A stretch of 64,000 nucleotides of DNA from Glandiceps talaboti (GCF_964340395.1 NC_135560.1:13559598-13623597); one strand, 5' to 3'. Positions 13,939 through 23,897 are shown, numbered from the stretch's first letter. Notes: generated by a model from the sequence alone, not told the origin. A program made the numbers and translations.

Positions 13939-16900
13939 AACAACAACAGCAACAACATGGTAAGAAAAACTGATGAATTCCTTGACAATCTTATCTTCAA
14001 TGCAATGCTGCAAGGAAGACATATCTATAGTAATGCACAAAATGCATTCATTACCCAACATTCTGTGATACTGTAGCTACTCAGAATATTGTAGATTTTC
14101 AGCTTTTTTTGGACAACATTTTATAAACAAGTTTTTATTGTATATTTTGTTTGTTGTGGATGTTGAATATATATAGAAATCTGTGTCCATCTTACCTGTT
14201 GTTGTTGACTTTTCACAAAACTTGGCAGCGATTTCATGACCTTGTCCACTGAAAACTCACCCAATACAGGTTTTTGTAAGACACCCTGTGAAAAGAAATA
14301 AACATGTTTAATTAAGGGGGGCACAAACTGAATTAATATGTTTTTCAGGACGTAATTTTTTCTGCATGTTAAAACCAAATCTGATTAAAATCTGATCTGG
14401 TGAAAGTGGCTAGATGTCTTTATTTACCTCTATTTCCATCATTTTGTGTCGTTTGTTTTGTTCCAAGTGATCGCCACCTTCCCACATCTGAACCTGTGTA
14501 ATCCCATTGAATGTCGACAATATTGTAAGGTTTTCACAACCAATCAGCACGCTTCAATTTCTCCAGTGTGTGCAGCTGCCAACGTAACGTTCATCCTGAT
14601 TGGCCAATCGAAAGCGCGAGATTCAAACGCAATAGTCTATTACACAGGTTCAGATGTGGGAAGGCAGCGATCACTCGGAACAAAACAAACGACACAAAAT
14701 GATGTACATATAGAGGTAAATAAAGGCATCTAGCTTCTTTTACCACATCAGATTTTAATCAGATTGTATTAAAAGGTACTCACAGTATTCTACTTACTGA
14801 TGCATACTTAGCCATCACTTGTAATTGACTGAAATCAAACTTGGTATTAAGATATAACTCATAAACCATCCGATGACAAAATTTATTATACGCATCAAAA
14901 AATGTACTGGAACTCCCTGCTATTTAATCAACAGTTCTAACAATGCCAGAACACAAATAGCAATGTCATAGAAAGCACACATCGACATTAACATTATACA
15001 AGAATAGTAAATTGAAGGTCTTTGTAAGTGCTTTCACGTATTAAGCTAAAAGCTTATGAACTCAGTTTGTGCTACTTTAACAAATTTTTGTTTGAGGCAA
15101 TGTCTACATTAGAAAGTGATAAAATTATAGAACCATATATTGCACCATTCTATGTGTACTGATAAACATAAATATCTCTATCCACAGGTGATTCAATACT
15201 GTTTCGGGGTATGATATTACAAATAAGTCATAATATCTAATGAAACAGTTTAAAATCCCATTCAGTTGCTGCTGTAACAGACTCTAAACCATCACTCATG
15301 CGAAGAATTGTCTACAAATATCAATAATAACAAGAGCAGTTTTGGTTGTTATAACTTCCCTACAGTAATACACAAAATATATTTAAAGAAAGACAGCTGC
15401 ACTGATTTCACTCCTTATTATGCAATCTCCATTTAGCACCTGATTTCCTACTTGGATTTAGCCGATTGCAAATATAATAATCAAAACAGTACACATGAAC
15501 TCACAGTCATACCTATGGTACAGCACTTTGATATATTGCAGTTTTAAGATTTGAAAATTTCCTCTCATGGATAATGTCAGACATTGAGACAGCTTAAATT
15601 TTGCAATTCATGTCACATAGTACGTTGAAAATTACAATATTAATGTTAAGAGGTGGAAAAGTTCAGAATGTTCACAGATGTATCACCTACACTCACAGTG
15701 TCTGATATATGTCTGCCATATTTCATATGTACATGTAAGTAATATTTGGTTATTTGATTGAGTGTTTCCTAAGCTCCTGTTTGAAGATGTCTGTTGTTTG
15801 ACATCTTTTATGGTTTGAGTGGCAGCGTCTGTTATTTAAAGGGGTAACATCAATACTTCAATGTAGGATAAAAAGCTGAATTCTTTTACTTTGGGGGTGG
15901 GGGATTTTTAGGCTATTTTAGTTCTCATCCTACAAAAACGGTTTTGCTTTTAATGGGTCTGTTCTGTACCTCTAAATACACGTCAAATATTTGTAAAAAG
16001 AAAATGAAGGATTTTCACTATACCAAATGCATGGCACTATAATTAGTGTGTATGTAGTGTTCCCCATGCTCATTTTGTATTCATATCACTACATACTGAT
16101 TTGAAATCGATTGTGCAGTCTGAAACAATCCTCAATTTTGGCCACTTTAGTAACAGAAGGGGTGGGGGTGGGGGGGGGTGGGGGGTCTGAGGCCCAAATA
16201 AAAGAATTCAGTTTTTTATCCTACACTGAACTATTGATCTCAACCCCTAAAATATATTTTGATTTTTACATCTTCACAAGCTGAAAATTTTTGATATTTT
16301 TATCAATTTATACCTGATGAACAATATGCTAAACCTTTAATGGAAAGTTTATTTTTTTTTTAATCTGTTTAAAAGTAGAAATAAAATTATAATGTTCAGT
16401 GTATGCAAAAGTAAATTTAAGAGAAATTTAGCAAACACTTTCTCGTGTAACAAGTGACTGAATTTTTTTTTTTTTTTTTGAAAATTTTAATCCCAATTTT
16501 AGACTGCAAACGTGACATTTATATATTTTTGAAAATTGGGTCTAAAATACCGGCATATAAGCGATTATTATGACACTTATTCATGAAATCATCAAATTTG
16601 AATTTGAAAATAGTCTATTTTTTAAAATGTATGTCTGGTACTAAAGGAGTTAATGGGATTGAAGGACTATCCAGGTATACACTCACCCATGGAGCTGCTG
16701 GGATCAGTACTGATAATGCTACAAGATCTTGACAACTGTCGCTAAGTAACTGGTTACAATGTTGCATTTGTAGATTGAGGTGATCCACACTTGGTTCAAT
16801 GCTGGATGGTAGTGATGGAGAATGTTCTAGTGACTGCTGCAGATGATACAACTCTTTATGTAACTTGAACAATTTGGACTCCAACTTTGCCTGTAGATAC

Positions 16901-18597
16901 AGCAATCAAAAACACATGCATATGACGAGGCAAAATAAAAATAAATGTCTTGTTTCTGAAATTACATGACTTCTGAAAATAGGGTAGGTAGGTCGGAATT
17001 TCATTTTTATTTTACTTTAGATTTCAAAAATTACTTTGAACACAAACTAATCTATTGTTCTTCAAGGTGGTAGATTACACAAGTGGGTGATAGCAGTTCC
17101 TCTGTTGTGCGATTGTAATCACCCTGTGATCAAGATAGTGTAAACATTGGAAGTCTCAACACAGCACTGCAGGTTCATGGAACTCGAAATTAACTAGTTT
17201 TCAGAGATACCTCCCTACTGAGACTATAATTAAACCAATGTCCATTCAATAGCTTAACACTGTTGTATCAACATCTCACAACAATAGTTTTAGTTTGTGT
17301 CTATCTTTAAGTTACTAAACCAGAGTAATGCCACCATTTCCTTGAATTACACTGGGTCTGTTCTGTTCTGTTCTGTTCTGTTCTGTTATGCGTTGTTGAT
17401 ATGTTGTGGAAGATCATTTCAGTCTCTGATGAACCTTAGAACAAACAAATATTTGTGACTGTCTAAAGTTGTTTATGATAACAAACTTACCACTTGTTTT
17501 AGACTTATATGATCAGTTGTACCTGAGCACACATCTAGTAATGTCACACTCTCTTTACAATTCTCCTTCACAAATGGATTCATAAACAGCAATGGTCTGG
17601 TAAAATTATCATTATTGTGACCCTGTAGATTAGAGTAAGACAAATAATAAACATGATTACACATGTACCAGAGTTTATTAGTACTGGTGCATGTGCACAA
17701 TGGTGGTATTTGCACTGCAGTGCTACACCAAAAATATTATTGCATACCTGCATGCAAATGATATGCAAATGAGGACGTGATTATTCATTCTACATGAAAG
17801 CATGTAATTGCATAGTATCATTTTTATGGCAATTTGCCGTTTCAGATAAACATACGTAATAATAACAGAACCCCATGTCGAGTGAGCACCAGTGTGGGTA
17901 CTCAGGAGTATTTGCACTTGTGCTTGCAGTGTTTTCTGCTGTACTTTCACTGGCTATACTCATGAAAGTATATGCTACAGAGAACACTGCAAGTACTTAT
18001 GCAAATACTCCAAGTACACCATGCTTGCACTCGGGTGTCATGGGGTTCTGTCATATGATAGAATAGAATAGATAAATCACTATGCCTTCCACAGTTTCAT
18101 CAAAGAACTTAGAGCTTATTTCTAATCATCAACATTTCACATGCATTTTTTTTAGAAAGCAGTCCAAGTGTAAATATTGTACTATGAAACAGAAATACAA
18201 AATAATTTATTTATCCAACAACTAACCATGGATGAATCACGATATTATTCCACATTATTCATCTTTATTCAGCTGAGGAAAATACAAGTAACCTAAGGGG
18301 CCTTGTCACTATGTGTTGAGGACATGTAGTGACAAAACCCATATTATGTCAAGTATTTTCCAGCTCATTTTTCACTAGAACCATCACAGTTTGGAACAAT
18401 TTACCACCAGACATTGTAACTGTAGGATTACTTGATACTTTCAAGTCTTAAGTAGCATCACAATTTATGAACTAAATATAATAACTATTTACTATTTACT
18501 ATTTATTTTTCATTTCATTTCATTCCCTTTCCTTTCCTTTCCTTTCCTGTCTGTCTGTCTGTGTGTCTTTCTGTCTCTGTGTGTGTGTCTTTCTGTC

Positions 18598-18632
<35 letters not shown>

Positions 18633-19115
18633 CCTTTAAGTCAATTTAACTTGCCGATTTCCATCTTTTTTATATTCTGTTGTGCACATACTGGTAAAAT
18701 CTTCAACACGTTGAAGGTGGCCAGTCATGGAAGAACAAGAAGAGGATTTAGTGAGTTGAGTAAGCTCTCTATACTCCTACTAACACACATACCTCAATGT
18801 TTCTATACAATTTAAATCTTGCAGATTGTAGGCTTTCAATTAAAGATGTCAGCTGTGCTCTCTGGATGCTGACTGATGGTCCTCTGGTCTCTGATGCCAA
18901 TAATTCTCTAGATTGAATAGAAATTAAGCAATTCATTCTATGTTACGAAGGTGGAAAGATGGGACAGACAGATATGTATTGTGCAAACTAGAAAACCAGT
19001 TAGTACGTGTCAACAGTTGATGTTGAAATCACTGTCAAGAGTGAATGTTGTCAAATGTGCATGGTTTTCTTGAGCTTCTAGAAGTAGAACAATTTTGTTT
19101 GTTTGCTGTTGGTGA

Positions 19116-19193
<78 letters not shown>

Positions 19194-22100
19194 ATGTATG
19201 TATGTATGTATGTATGTGTATGTGTGTGAAAAGGTGTGATGGCTAGAGTGCCAAAACCACAGGTGATATCTGGTATCCATGTCAACATAAATCAAACTAT
19301 ATATAGTAATTAAATAATTAATTGATAAATTCACTAATTGATAAATTGATAATCATTAATTACTCATGGTCATCAATATTAACAACTTGATGGTTAATAA
19401 TCAAATAAAAATTAACAAATTATACACAAGGAACATTAAATCTAAAATAACTGCTGAATGATTACAAAATCTCATCCATCGATAATTTAAAGCACTTTTC
19501 CTACATTTTGCTTATTTTTTATTTCTAATTTTAAGCTCTTTAATGTCAGGAAAATGTTGTCAGCCATGATTATCCTGAAAGCTGATGGCGATGATGAAAC
19601 AAGAGGGGTGGAAAATATCAGAATGCTGCCACTGGTGACGCTATAACCATTTGAGTTAGCAAAGGTTCAGATTTTCAGCAATAAACAATTATTTTCACCC
19701 ATAAATGCATATACTATGTGTTGTTACCATCTTACAATCAGTGCAGTAGCACTGACTCTGCACACAGTTCAGCGAAAGTAAATATGTACTGCGTATAACT
19801 GCATGTATCATAAAAATTGAATCTACAAACCTGAGTTGATCAGTGAGGGCTGAGATGGCATTTTCGACATCCATCAATATTTTACTTCTTGAACTGAGTG
19901 CATCAGATTGCAGGATAACCTGTTAGATTAGAGTGACATAAATGATGGATGAATTCCTGTCATATATGGGGACTTGGAAGTTCCCAATTTCTAGAGGTCA
20001 CGATGTTGTGTACCTTTATAAAGTGGCCATATGGATGAGGATCGGGTATTTATTTTTTGGCTATTTAATTCACAAAAACAATTTTATCATGTCTTCCTAC
20101 TTGAAAAATCAATGTGAAACAACATAGACCATGTCTGTGTTTGTGACTCAATACATTGCAAAAAGCTAAAAAAATGTGTAAAATGTTTGTCATTGTACGT
20201 ACAATAACAAACATTTTACACATTTATTAATCTTTTGCCATTTATTGAGTAGCAAGCAAGGACTTGGCATATGTTCTTTCAAATTGATTTTTCAAGTAGG
20301 AAGCTATGAAAAAATAGTTTTATAATTTAATAAAAATACAAAATAATCACTCATATGGCCACTTTAAAGGGGAGTAATGTCTCTCCAGGAAATATAGATA
20401 TTTTCATAAACTATGGATTCTGGAGAGTAATTTCATGATTTTATTTACATCACCTACAATTACTTGTGATTTCAGAGAAACATCAAGTTGATCTTGTGCC
20501 TTTGTAAAGCATGTCTGTTATGGAACAAGGCATGATGGGAGTATATATTGAGCACCTCAGAACCATGTACCAGTGATGTACAAATAGATTATTGTAATAT
20601 AGAACAACCAGGGTATATAATCCATATTTTCTGTTTGTGTATGGTATAATATCCAGTGTTCTATTATAACACATTGGCTATATCGACTAATAGTGACTAT
20701 TTTCTCATGGTTTACTTTAAAATGTTCCGACATTTGTAATATGTTTAAACATTTTACTCTGAATTCATTTGAATTACTGTATTTTGACAAAGCCTCGACA
20801 TACTACAGTAAATCTATTCAAACCTGTTCCAAATTTTCATTACTGCATTAGTGAATTGTTGCGATGTTCACTGTACGCTTTCAAGTTTGACAATAACCCC
20901 CATAAAGTTAGGTCTTGTATACCCGTCTTGCTTTTTAAAGTGAGCGTCTGAGAATGAGTGATTTTGTCTGGAAGGAGTGTATAGAGTCTGTATTGTTAAA
21001 GGCTGAGATGTGTAGATAAGTATGACATTAACATCACCACATGGTCTAGCAACTAGGTACAACATCTCTCCTTACCTACCTGTCTTTCAAGTTGCACAAG
21101 TTGAGCTTTTAATAACTGAACTCTTCTTTCATCGTACTTTTCATATTTGGTGTCACTAACTAATTGATTATACAAAGACCTGAAATCAACATCAGACCAA
21201 ATAAATGTCGAAATTTGTCATGTATTCATCTAAAAATAGGATTCTTTTCTTCCCCTCAAAGGAATTTGAAAAAGTTGCTGAGAGCTGAAACTCAATTTTT
21301 GTACAATGTTATGTCATCAAATTATTTTTTAATAATTAGTATATATTACCTCTGACATTCACAGCAATTTGATTAAAAAAAATAGCACACAGTAATGAAC
21401 TTGACGACAACAATCACTGTCTGATTACAAAATGCAATTTCATCAGCTGATGTAATTTCTGACTCAGTCCAATTGATTCAAACATATTTGATCCACAGTG
21501 TATTCTAATGTTACTGTTGCTATAGTTACCTGAGTTGTTCCAATTCTTGTTTCAAGGTTTCATTTTCTTCTTTCAAAGTCTGGAATAAAACATACGAAGT
21601 AACAGACCCATGTAAAACTATTACACTCAATATTAAATAGCTATTATTGTTAGAATGTCACAATGTACAATATCATGTCAGGGGTCAGAGGTCAAGGGTC
21701 AGGTTAGACGAGCTGCAAGTTATTTCTTGATTCCAGTTTATCCGTCTCTCTTTTGTGTTGTTACCAAGGTTATGTAATCATGTACTATATATTTAGGTAA
21801 ATAAACCGTTTATTATCAAAATCGTGGGAAACTTGTCTGGCCAAGGGAGTATGTTCTAAATATGGATTTTGAAGATAAAATGAATGAAGTGAATTAATAA
21901 TGAAAAGGATCAGGAACTGAGTGTATGTCCTCAGTCTTGTAGAAAGATGTATCAAAACTGAAATATTTGCTATTCTGATTGAACATGATTACAGAAAATG
22001 TCTGGGATTTCTTTACTCGATCCTAAAGGGATGTTTTGATATCTCTTTCTCATGACAATATATCTATAATGACACACACACACACACACACACACTCACA

Positions 22101-22230
22101 CACACATGTACACACACACACACACACACATGTACACACACTCACACACACATGTACACACACACACACACACACATGTACACACACACACACACACGCA
22201 CGCACACACACAAACGCACACACACACACA

Positions 22231-22296
<66 letters not shown>

Positions 22297-23672
22297 TTAT
22301 CCTATTGGGAAACATTGCCACAGTCAGTGAGATTAGCAATTATGGTAAATGTTACATTATAAAGGTATACACAGAACCAGTGACTGTATTCATGGATTAC
22401 TATGTAAATTACAAATCTGTCATAACACAAGATACATACATATGATAGGTCAGTACGTCACTTACAAAGCTGTCATAACAACACAAGATAGGTCAGTCAC
22501 TATGTGTGTATATATCCTGTATTTACCTGTATTGTGTTGGCATCAGCCTGTTTGCTAGCTGATGTGCTTCTGTCTGACACTGGTTTTAAACCAGCTGGTA
22601 CCTGATAATTATCCTCATACCCCATTGTAATTCTTGATGATGATGACGTACTCTATAGATGAAGAAAATAAGATTGTGAACTTATCGAACATTTCACCGA
22701 GTTGTGTGCATATTATTCCATGAAATCATACTTGATGGATCTTATACTGTACCATCAAACATTATTGCTAAGTATATTTGTAACTTTTTTTTAGTTGCTT
22801 TGAATTGAATAAAGCATACTTGAATATGATGAGAAATACTTATATAATTACAGCTTATGAACATGTGTAACTAGTATTGTTTCATATTATGCATGCATGC
22901 GTGCGTGTGTGTGTGTGTGTGTGTGTGTCTGTCTGTTTGTTTGTCTGTCTGTCTGTTTGTTTGGGGTCCAGGAATTTGAACGGAACCACAGATGTACAAA
23001 GATTACTGGTACTATCATGATTAATCAGAAGTATAGATCAAAAGGTACAGTGCAGTAACATACTAACAGGTTTGTGAACTGAGATGAACTATGGAAGTAC
23101 GTACAAACTACAGGAACATGTGTTTCATAGTGTGCAACACACGGTATTACTATTACAATGAATGACTCCATCATTTGTTTAACAAAACAGTACCAGTCTG
23201 TGATGGTACATATACAGACACGATCCAGATTTATATTGAAAAATTCTCACAGTCATACATTATCTGCAGGCGCCAGGACACTCAGTACATAGTCTAATTC
23301 TAAACTGGCACAGTGTATTACGCATGACCATGGAACTTTTCCATGGTATGACGTTTTTAATACATAATGCACTGTATCAGTTTAGAATTATAGACTACTC
23401 AGTACAGAGCTAGCTATTTCTTTAAAAAAATGACCCCCCCCCCTCACAATTTCTTTCAAAAACATGACGTTGACACCCCCCCCCCCCCCCCCCCCCCGCA
23501 CACACACCGTGCTCGAAGGCGAAAGTTTCCACCTAATTGGCACATATGGGTATGTGTAAAGGTAATCCTCGAGAGCACATTGCCTTAACTTTACAAACCT
23601 TTCTCCCTCTTCCAAAAGATGTCGGGGCTTTCTTCCGTGTATCCATTTCATTGAAATTGCAAGCTGAGACAT
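7103..23672 (-). CDS. Unidentified helical/coiled-coil protein gene, 16 exon model
   Basis: Sixteen exons, listed separately, encode about 580 residues. Order: short basic N-terminus (exon 1), Ser-rich low-complexity linker (2), heptad-like coiled coil (3-4), helical segments (5-6), a conserved-looking block with MNPFVKENC and LLDVCSG (7), a long amphipathic helix ending LIPAAPW (8), a helical domain (9-14), an acidic linker (15), and a charged terminal coiled coil with basic tail [10 protein letters not shown] (16), which holds a TPVK motif fitting a CDK site. There is no signal peptide, membrane segment or enzymatic motif. Long helices plus a basic SP/TP tail would suit a cytoskeletal, centrosomal or scaffold protein, but that is inference and I do not recognise the family. 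All junctions are in phase except exon 8 to 9, which is off by one, so a small exon of 3n+1 bases or another donor is missing. Exon 1 is the least certain. Confidence 0.8.
8111..8174 (-). CDS. Coiled-coil gene, exon 15
   Basis: 64 bases, acceptor TTGTTAAG, donor GTAAGTG. Encodes [20 protein letters not shown] plus E, an acidic Ser/Pro linker. This acceptor is the one keeping phase between exons 14 and 16. Confidence 0.75.
8508..8828 (+). repeat. Dispersed repeat family A, copy 1
   Basis: About 320 bases, intronic. Shares a long diverged match with 9917-10250 (inverted) and 40486-40802, and part of it with 15118-15300. Recognisable stretches: a GGTGTGGACCCAAAAATCA core, an AAATATGTTTACCC segment, and an end at CAGTGCAGCTTTAA. 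No reverse transcriptase, transposase or tRNA-like head was seen. Confidence 0.8.
9241..9332 (-). CDS. Coiled-coil gene, exon 14
   Basis: 92 bases, acceptor CTTTTTACCAG, donor GTAAGCAG. Encodes [20 protein letters not shown] then [11 protein letters not shown]. The first codon is split with exon 13 (G + AG). Confidence 0.85.
9917..10250 (-). repeat. Dispersed repeat family A, copy 2 (inverted)
   Basis: Reverse-complement counterpart of 8508-8828: it starts with AAAGCTGCACT and carries TTTTTGGGTCCAAACCCTAA. Lies in the intron between exons 13 and 14. Confidence 0.8.
11032..11145 (-). repeat. Dispersed repeat family B, fragment
   Basis: Diverged partial copy of the element at 34657-34995, opposite orientation; shares the ACCAGTGACGTA, CCATATTTTCTGT and ATGGTATAAT blocks. 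Confidence 0.6.
11365..11423 (-). CDS. Coiled-coil gene, exon 13
   Basis: 59 bases, acceptor GTTTCATTATAG, donor GTAAGTAT. With its split codons it encodes [20 protein letters not shown]. Phase 2 in, phase 1 out, matching both neighbours. Confidence 0.85.
12370..12458 (-). CDS. Coiled-coil gene, exon 12
   Basis: 89 bases, acceptor ATAACAATAG, donor GTACGTT. Encodes [20 protein letters not shown] then YIQSLFDSV, with R split to exon 13. Confidence 0.87.
13317..13500. repeat. Dispersed repeat family C, copy 1
   Basis: Matches 20371-20545 over TTTCATAAACTATGG, CACCTACAATTACTT and TGATTTCAGAGAAACATCAA. Intronic; nature unknown. Confidence 0.7.
13717..13782 (-). CDS. Coiled-coil gene, exon 11
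   Basis: 66 bases, acceptor TTGATTTCCAG, donor GTATAA. Encodes [20 protein letters not shown] then HK. Phase 0 on both sides. Confidence 0.85.
13899..13956. repeat. (CAA)n microsatellite
   Basis: Near-perfect CAA tract in the intron between exons 10 and 11. Confidence 0.95.
14196..14285 (-). CDS. Coiled-coil gene, exon 10
   Basis: 90 bases, acceptor TTCTTTTCACAG, donor GTAAGATG. Encodes [20 protein letters not shown] then [10 protein letters not shown]. Phase 0 on both sides. Confidence 0.88.
14375..14768. mobile_element. Foldback (MITE-like) element with arms of about 130 bp
   Basis: Left arm about 14378-14506 and right arm about 14629-14765 are reverse complements with few differences, sharing TTTTGTGTCGTTTGTTTTGT and CTTCCCACATCTGAACCTGT. 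TTAAAA stands immediately outside both ends (14369-14374 and 14769-14774), a candidate target-site duplication. No transposase frame. The open frame at 14446-14733 lies wholly inside and is not a gene. It sits about 20 bases past the exon 9 donor. Confidence 0.85.
14798..14919 (-). CDS. Coiled-coil gene, exon 9 (5' edge uncertain)
   Basis: Donor GTAAGTAG after GCATCA. Acceptor is TAG (exon from 14919) or CAG (exon from 14916). Encodes [20 protein letters not shown] then [20 protein letters not shown], continuing in phase 0 into exon 10. The incoming phase needs one base, but exon 8 ends at phase 0. Either a small exon lies at 14.9-16.7 kb, or exon 8 uses a weaker donor four bases further on (exon end 16683). 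Confidence 0.75.
15118..15300 (+). repeat. Dispersed repeat family A, truncated copy
   Basis: Matches the 3' half of 8508-8828 (the AGGTGATTCAATACTGTTT stretch and following bases); the first half is absent. Confidence 0.65.
15836..16256. mobile_element. Foldback element, about 420 bp
   Basis: About 50 bases at 15836-15890 recur inverted at 16203-16252, centred on GTAGGATAAAAAGCTGAATTC and its complement (one mismatch). The interior has G-rich runs and no coding frame. Intronic. Confidence 0.7.
16687..16890 (-). CDS. Coiled-coil gene, exon 8
   Basis: 204 bases, acceptor CTGTATCTACAG, donor GTGAGTG. Encodes 68 residues: an amphipathic helix starting [20 protein letters not shown], a Ser/Pro break, and a second helix with [12 protein letters not shown], ending LIPAAPW. 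Confidence 0.88.
17357..17388. repeat. (TTCTG)n microsatellite
   Basis: Six tandem pentamers in an intron. Confidence 0.9.
17491..17622 (-). CDS. Coiled-coil gene, exon 7
   Basis: 132 bases, acceptor CTAATCTACAG, donor GTAAGTTTG. Encodes 44 residues including [20 protein letters not shown] and [16 protein letters not shown]. This non-heptad block looks like the best search key for the family. Confidence 0.88.
18232..18342 (-). repeat. Dispersed repeat family B, fragment
   Basis: Reverse-oriented partial copy of the family at 34.7 and 39.8 kb, recognisable by CCTAAGGGGCCTTGTCACTA. Confidence 0.65.
18515..18632. repeat. Compound (CCTTT)n/(CTGT)n low-complexity tract
   Basis: CCTTT repeats merge into CTGT/CTGTGTGT repeats. 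The frame through it is an artefact of the repeat. Confidence 0.92.
18793..18907 (-). CDS. Coiled-coil gene, exon 6
   Basis: 115 bases, acceptor TTCAATCTAG, donor GTATGTG. Encodes [20 protein letters not shown] then [18 protein letters not shown]; the first Arg is split with exon 5. Confidence 0.86.
19117..19227. repeat. (TG)n/(TATG)n microsatellite
   Basis: Long TG tract turning into ATGT tetramers. Confidence 0.95.
19831..19919 (-). CDS. Coiled-coil gene, exon 5
   Basis: 89 bases, acceptor AATCTAACAG, donor GTTTGTAG. Encodes [20 protein letters not shown] then AISALTDQL. Confidence 0.86.
20013..20370. mobile_element. Foldback (MITE-like) element with arms of about 170 bp
   Basis: Two diverged arms meet at a central TTGTACGTACAA. 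Shared blocks include AAAGTGGCCATATG at the outer ends, CTTCCTACTTGAAAAATCAA, and AAATGTGTAAAATGTTTGT next to the centre. No open frame of interest; intron between exons 4 and 5. Confidence 0.82.
20371..20655. repeat. Composite of dispersed repeat families C and B
   Basis: 20371-20545 matches 13317-13500 (family C). 20551-20655 is a reversed fragment of family B (GAGCACCTCAGAACCA and ATGGTATAAT blocks). It abuts the foldback element at 20013-20370, suggesting nested insertions. Confidence 0.65.
21080..21179 (-). CDS. Coiled-coil gene, exon 4
   Basis: 100 bases, acceptor GATTTCAG, donor GTAGGTAAG. Encodes [20 protein letters not shown] then [13 protein letters not shown], a charged helix with a heptad-like Leu pattern. 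Confidence 0.88.
21530..21579 (-). CDS. Coiled-coil gene, exon 3
   Basis: 50 bases, acceptor GTTTTATTCCAG, donor GTAACT. Encodes [16 protein letters not shown], a short classical coiled coil; Arg split to exon 4. Confidence 0.87.
22072..22294. repeat. (CA)n tract with ACATGTAC interruptions
   Basis: CA repeats broken at regular spacing by CATGTACA, then a pure CA run. All frames here on both strands are artefacts. Confidence 0.95.
22527..22650 (-). CDS. Coiled-coil gene, exon 2
   Basis: 124 bases, acceptor CTATAGAG, donor GTAAAT. Encodes [20 protein letters not shown] then [20 protein letters not shown] and IQ, a disordered Ser-rich segment. If exon 1 is wrong, the protein could start at the ATG of MGYEDNY here. 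Confidence 0.8.
22890..22964. repeat. Compound (GCAT/GTGT/CTGT/TTTG) microsatellite
   Basis: Short tandem motifs in succession, intronic. Confidence 0.9.
23290..23396. mobile_element. 107-bp foldback MITE with 10-bp target-site duplication
   Basis: Bounded by ACTCAGTACA at 23280-23289 and again at 23397-23406. The element ends are inverted repeats (left TAGTCTAATTCTAAACTG, right its near reverse complement) and the arms meet around CCATGG. A 10-base duplication with terminal inverted repeats fits a cut-and-paste DNA transposon derivative; superfamily unassigned. It lies in the first intron of the coiled-coil gene. Confidence 0.85.
23420..23512. repeat. C-rich tract with polyC run
   Basis: Two C runs separated by a CATGACGTTGACA-type spacer. 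The related wording CATGACCCTCCCC recurs at 50.4-50.6 kb. Confidence 0.85.
23599..23672 (-). CDS. Coiled-coil gene, exon 1 (probable start)
   Basis: ATG at 23670-23672, donor GTTTGTAAAG, 74 bases encoding [20 protein letters not shown] then EEGE. In phase with exon 2 if exon 2 begins after TATAGAG. Donor strength is moderate, so the start is less certain than later exons. Confidence 0.6.
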
Positions 23673-23815
23673 GAGAACCAATGCCTGTTGGTTTTGATCA
23701 GCTGGTACATAGGGCGCCCTCTAACAAGATTTTTTTCTTCTTTTCTTTTTATTACTTGGCCCTGTACACGACGGTCAGCGGGGTTAGACCACAGGGGGCA
23801 GCGAGCATGTAACTG

Positions 23816-23897
23816 ACACGGGACAAACATTCGATCATGCATAAACTAGTAAGGAAGACCTTACTAGTTTATGCATGATCGAATGTTTGTCCCGTGT
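23816..23897. repeat. 82-bp perfect hairpin, 39-bp arms, 4-base loop
   Basis: 23816-23854 and 23859-23897 are exact reverse complements around AAGA. It lies about 150 bases upstream of the coiled-coil gene start codon. It could be a very young foldback element or a sequencing/assembly fold. Confidence 0.93.

Noticed and set aside
14446-14733. 95-residue plus-strand frame
   Set aside because: Lies completely within the foldback element at 14375-14768; its ends are the element's arms.
22036-22362. Open frames of 65-108 residues on both strands
   Set aside because: Entirely CA/TG repeat translation (His-Thr or Cys-Val alternation).
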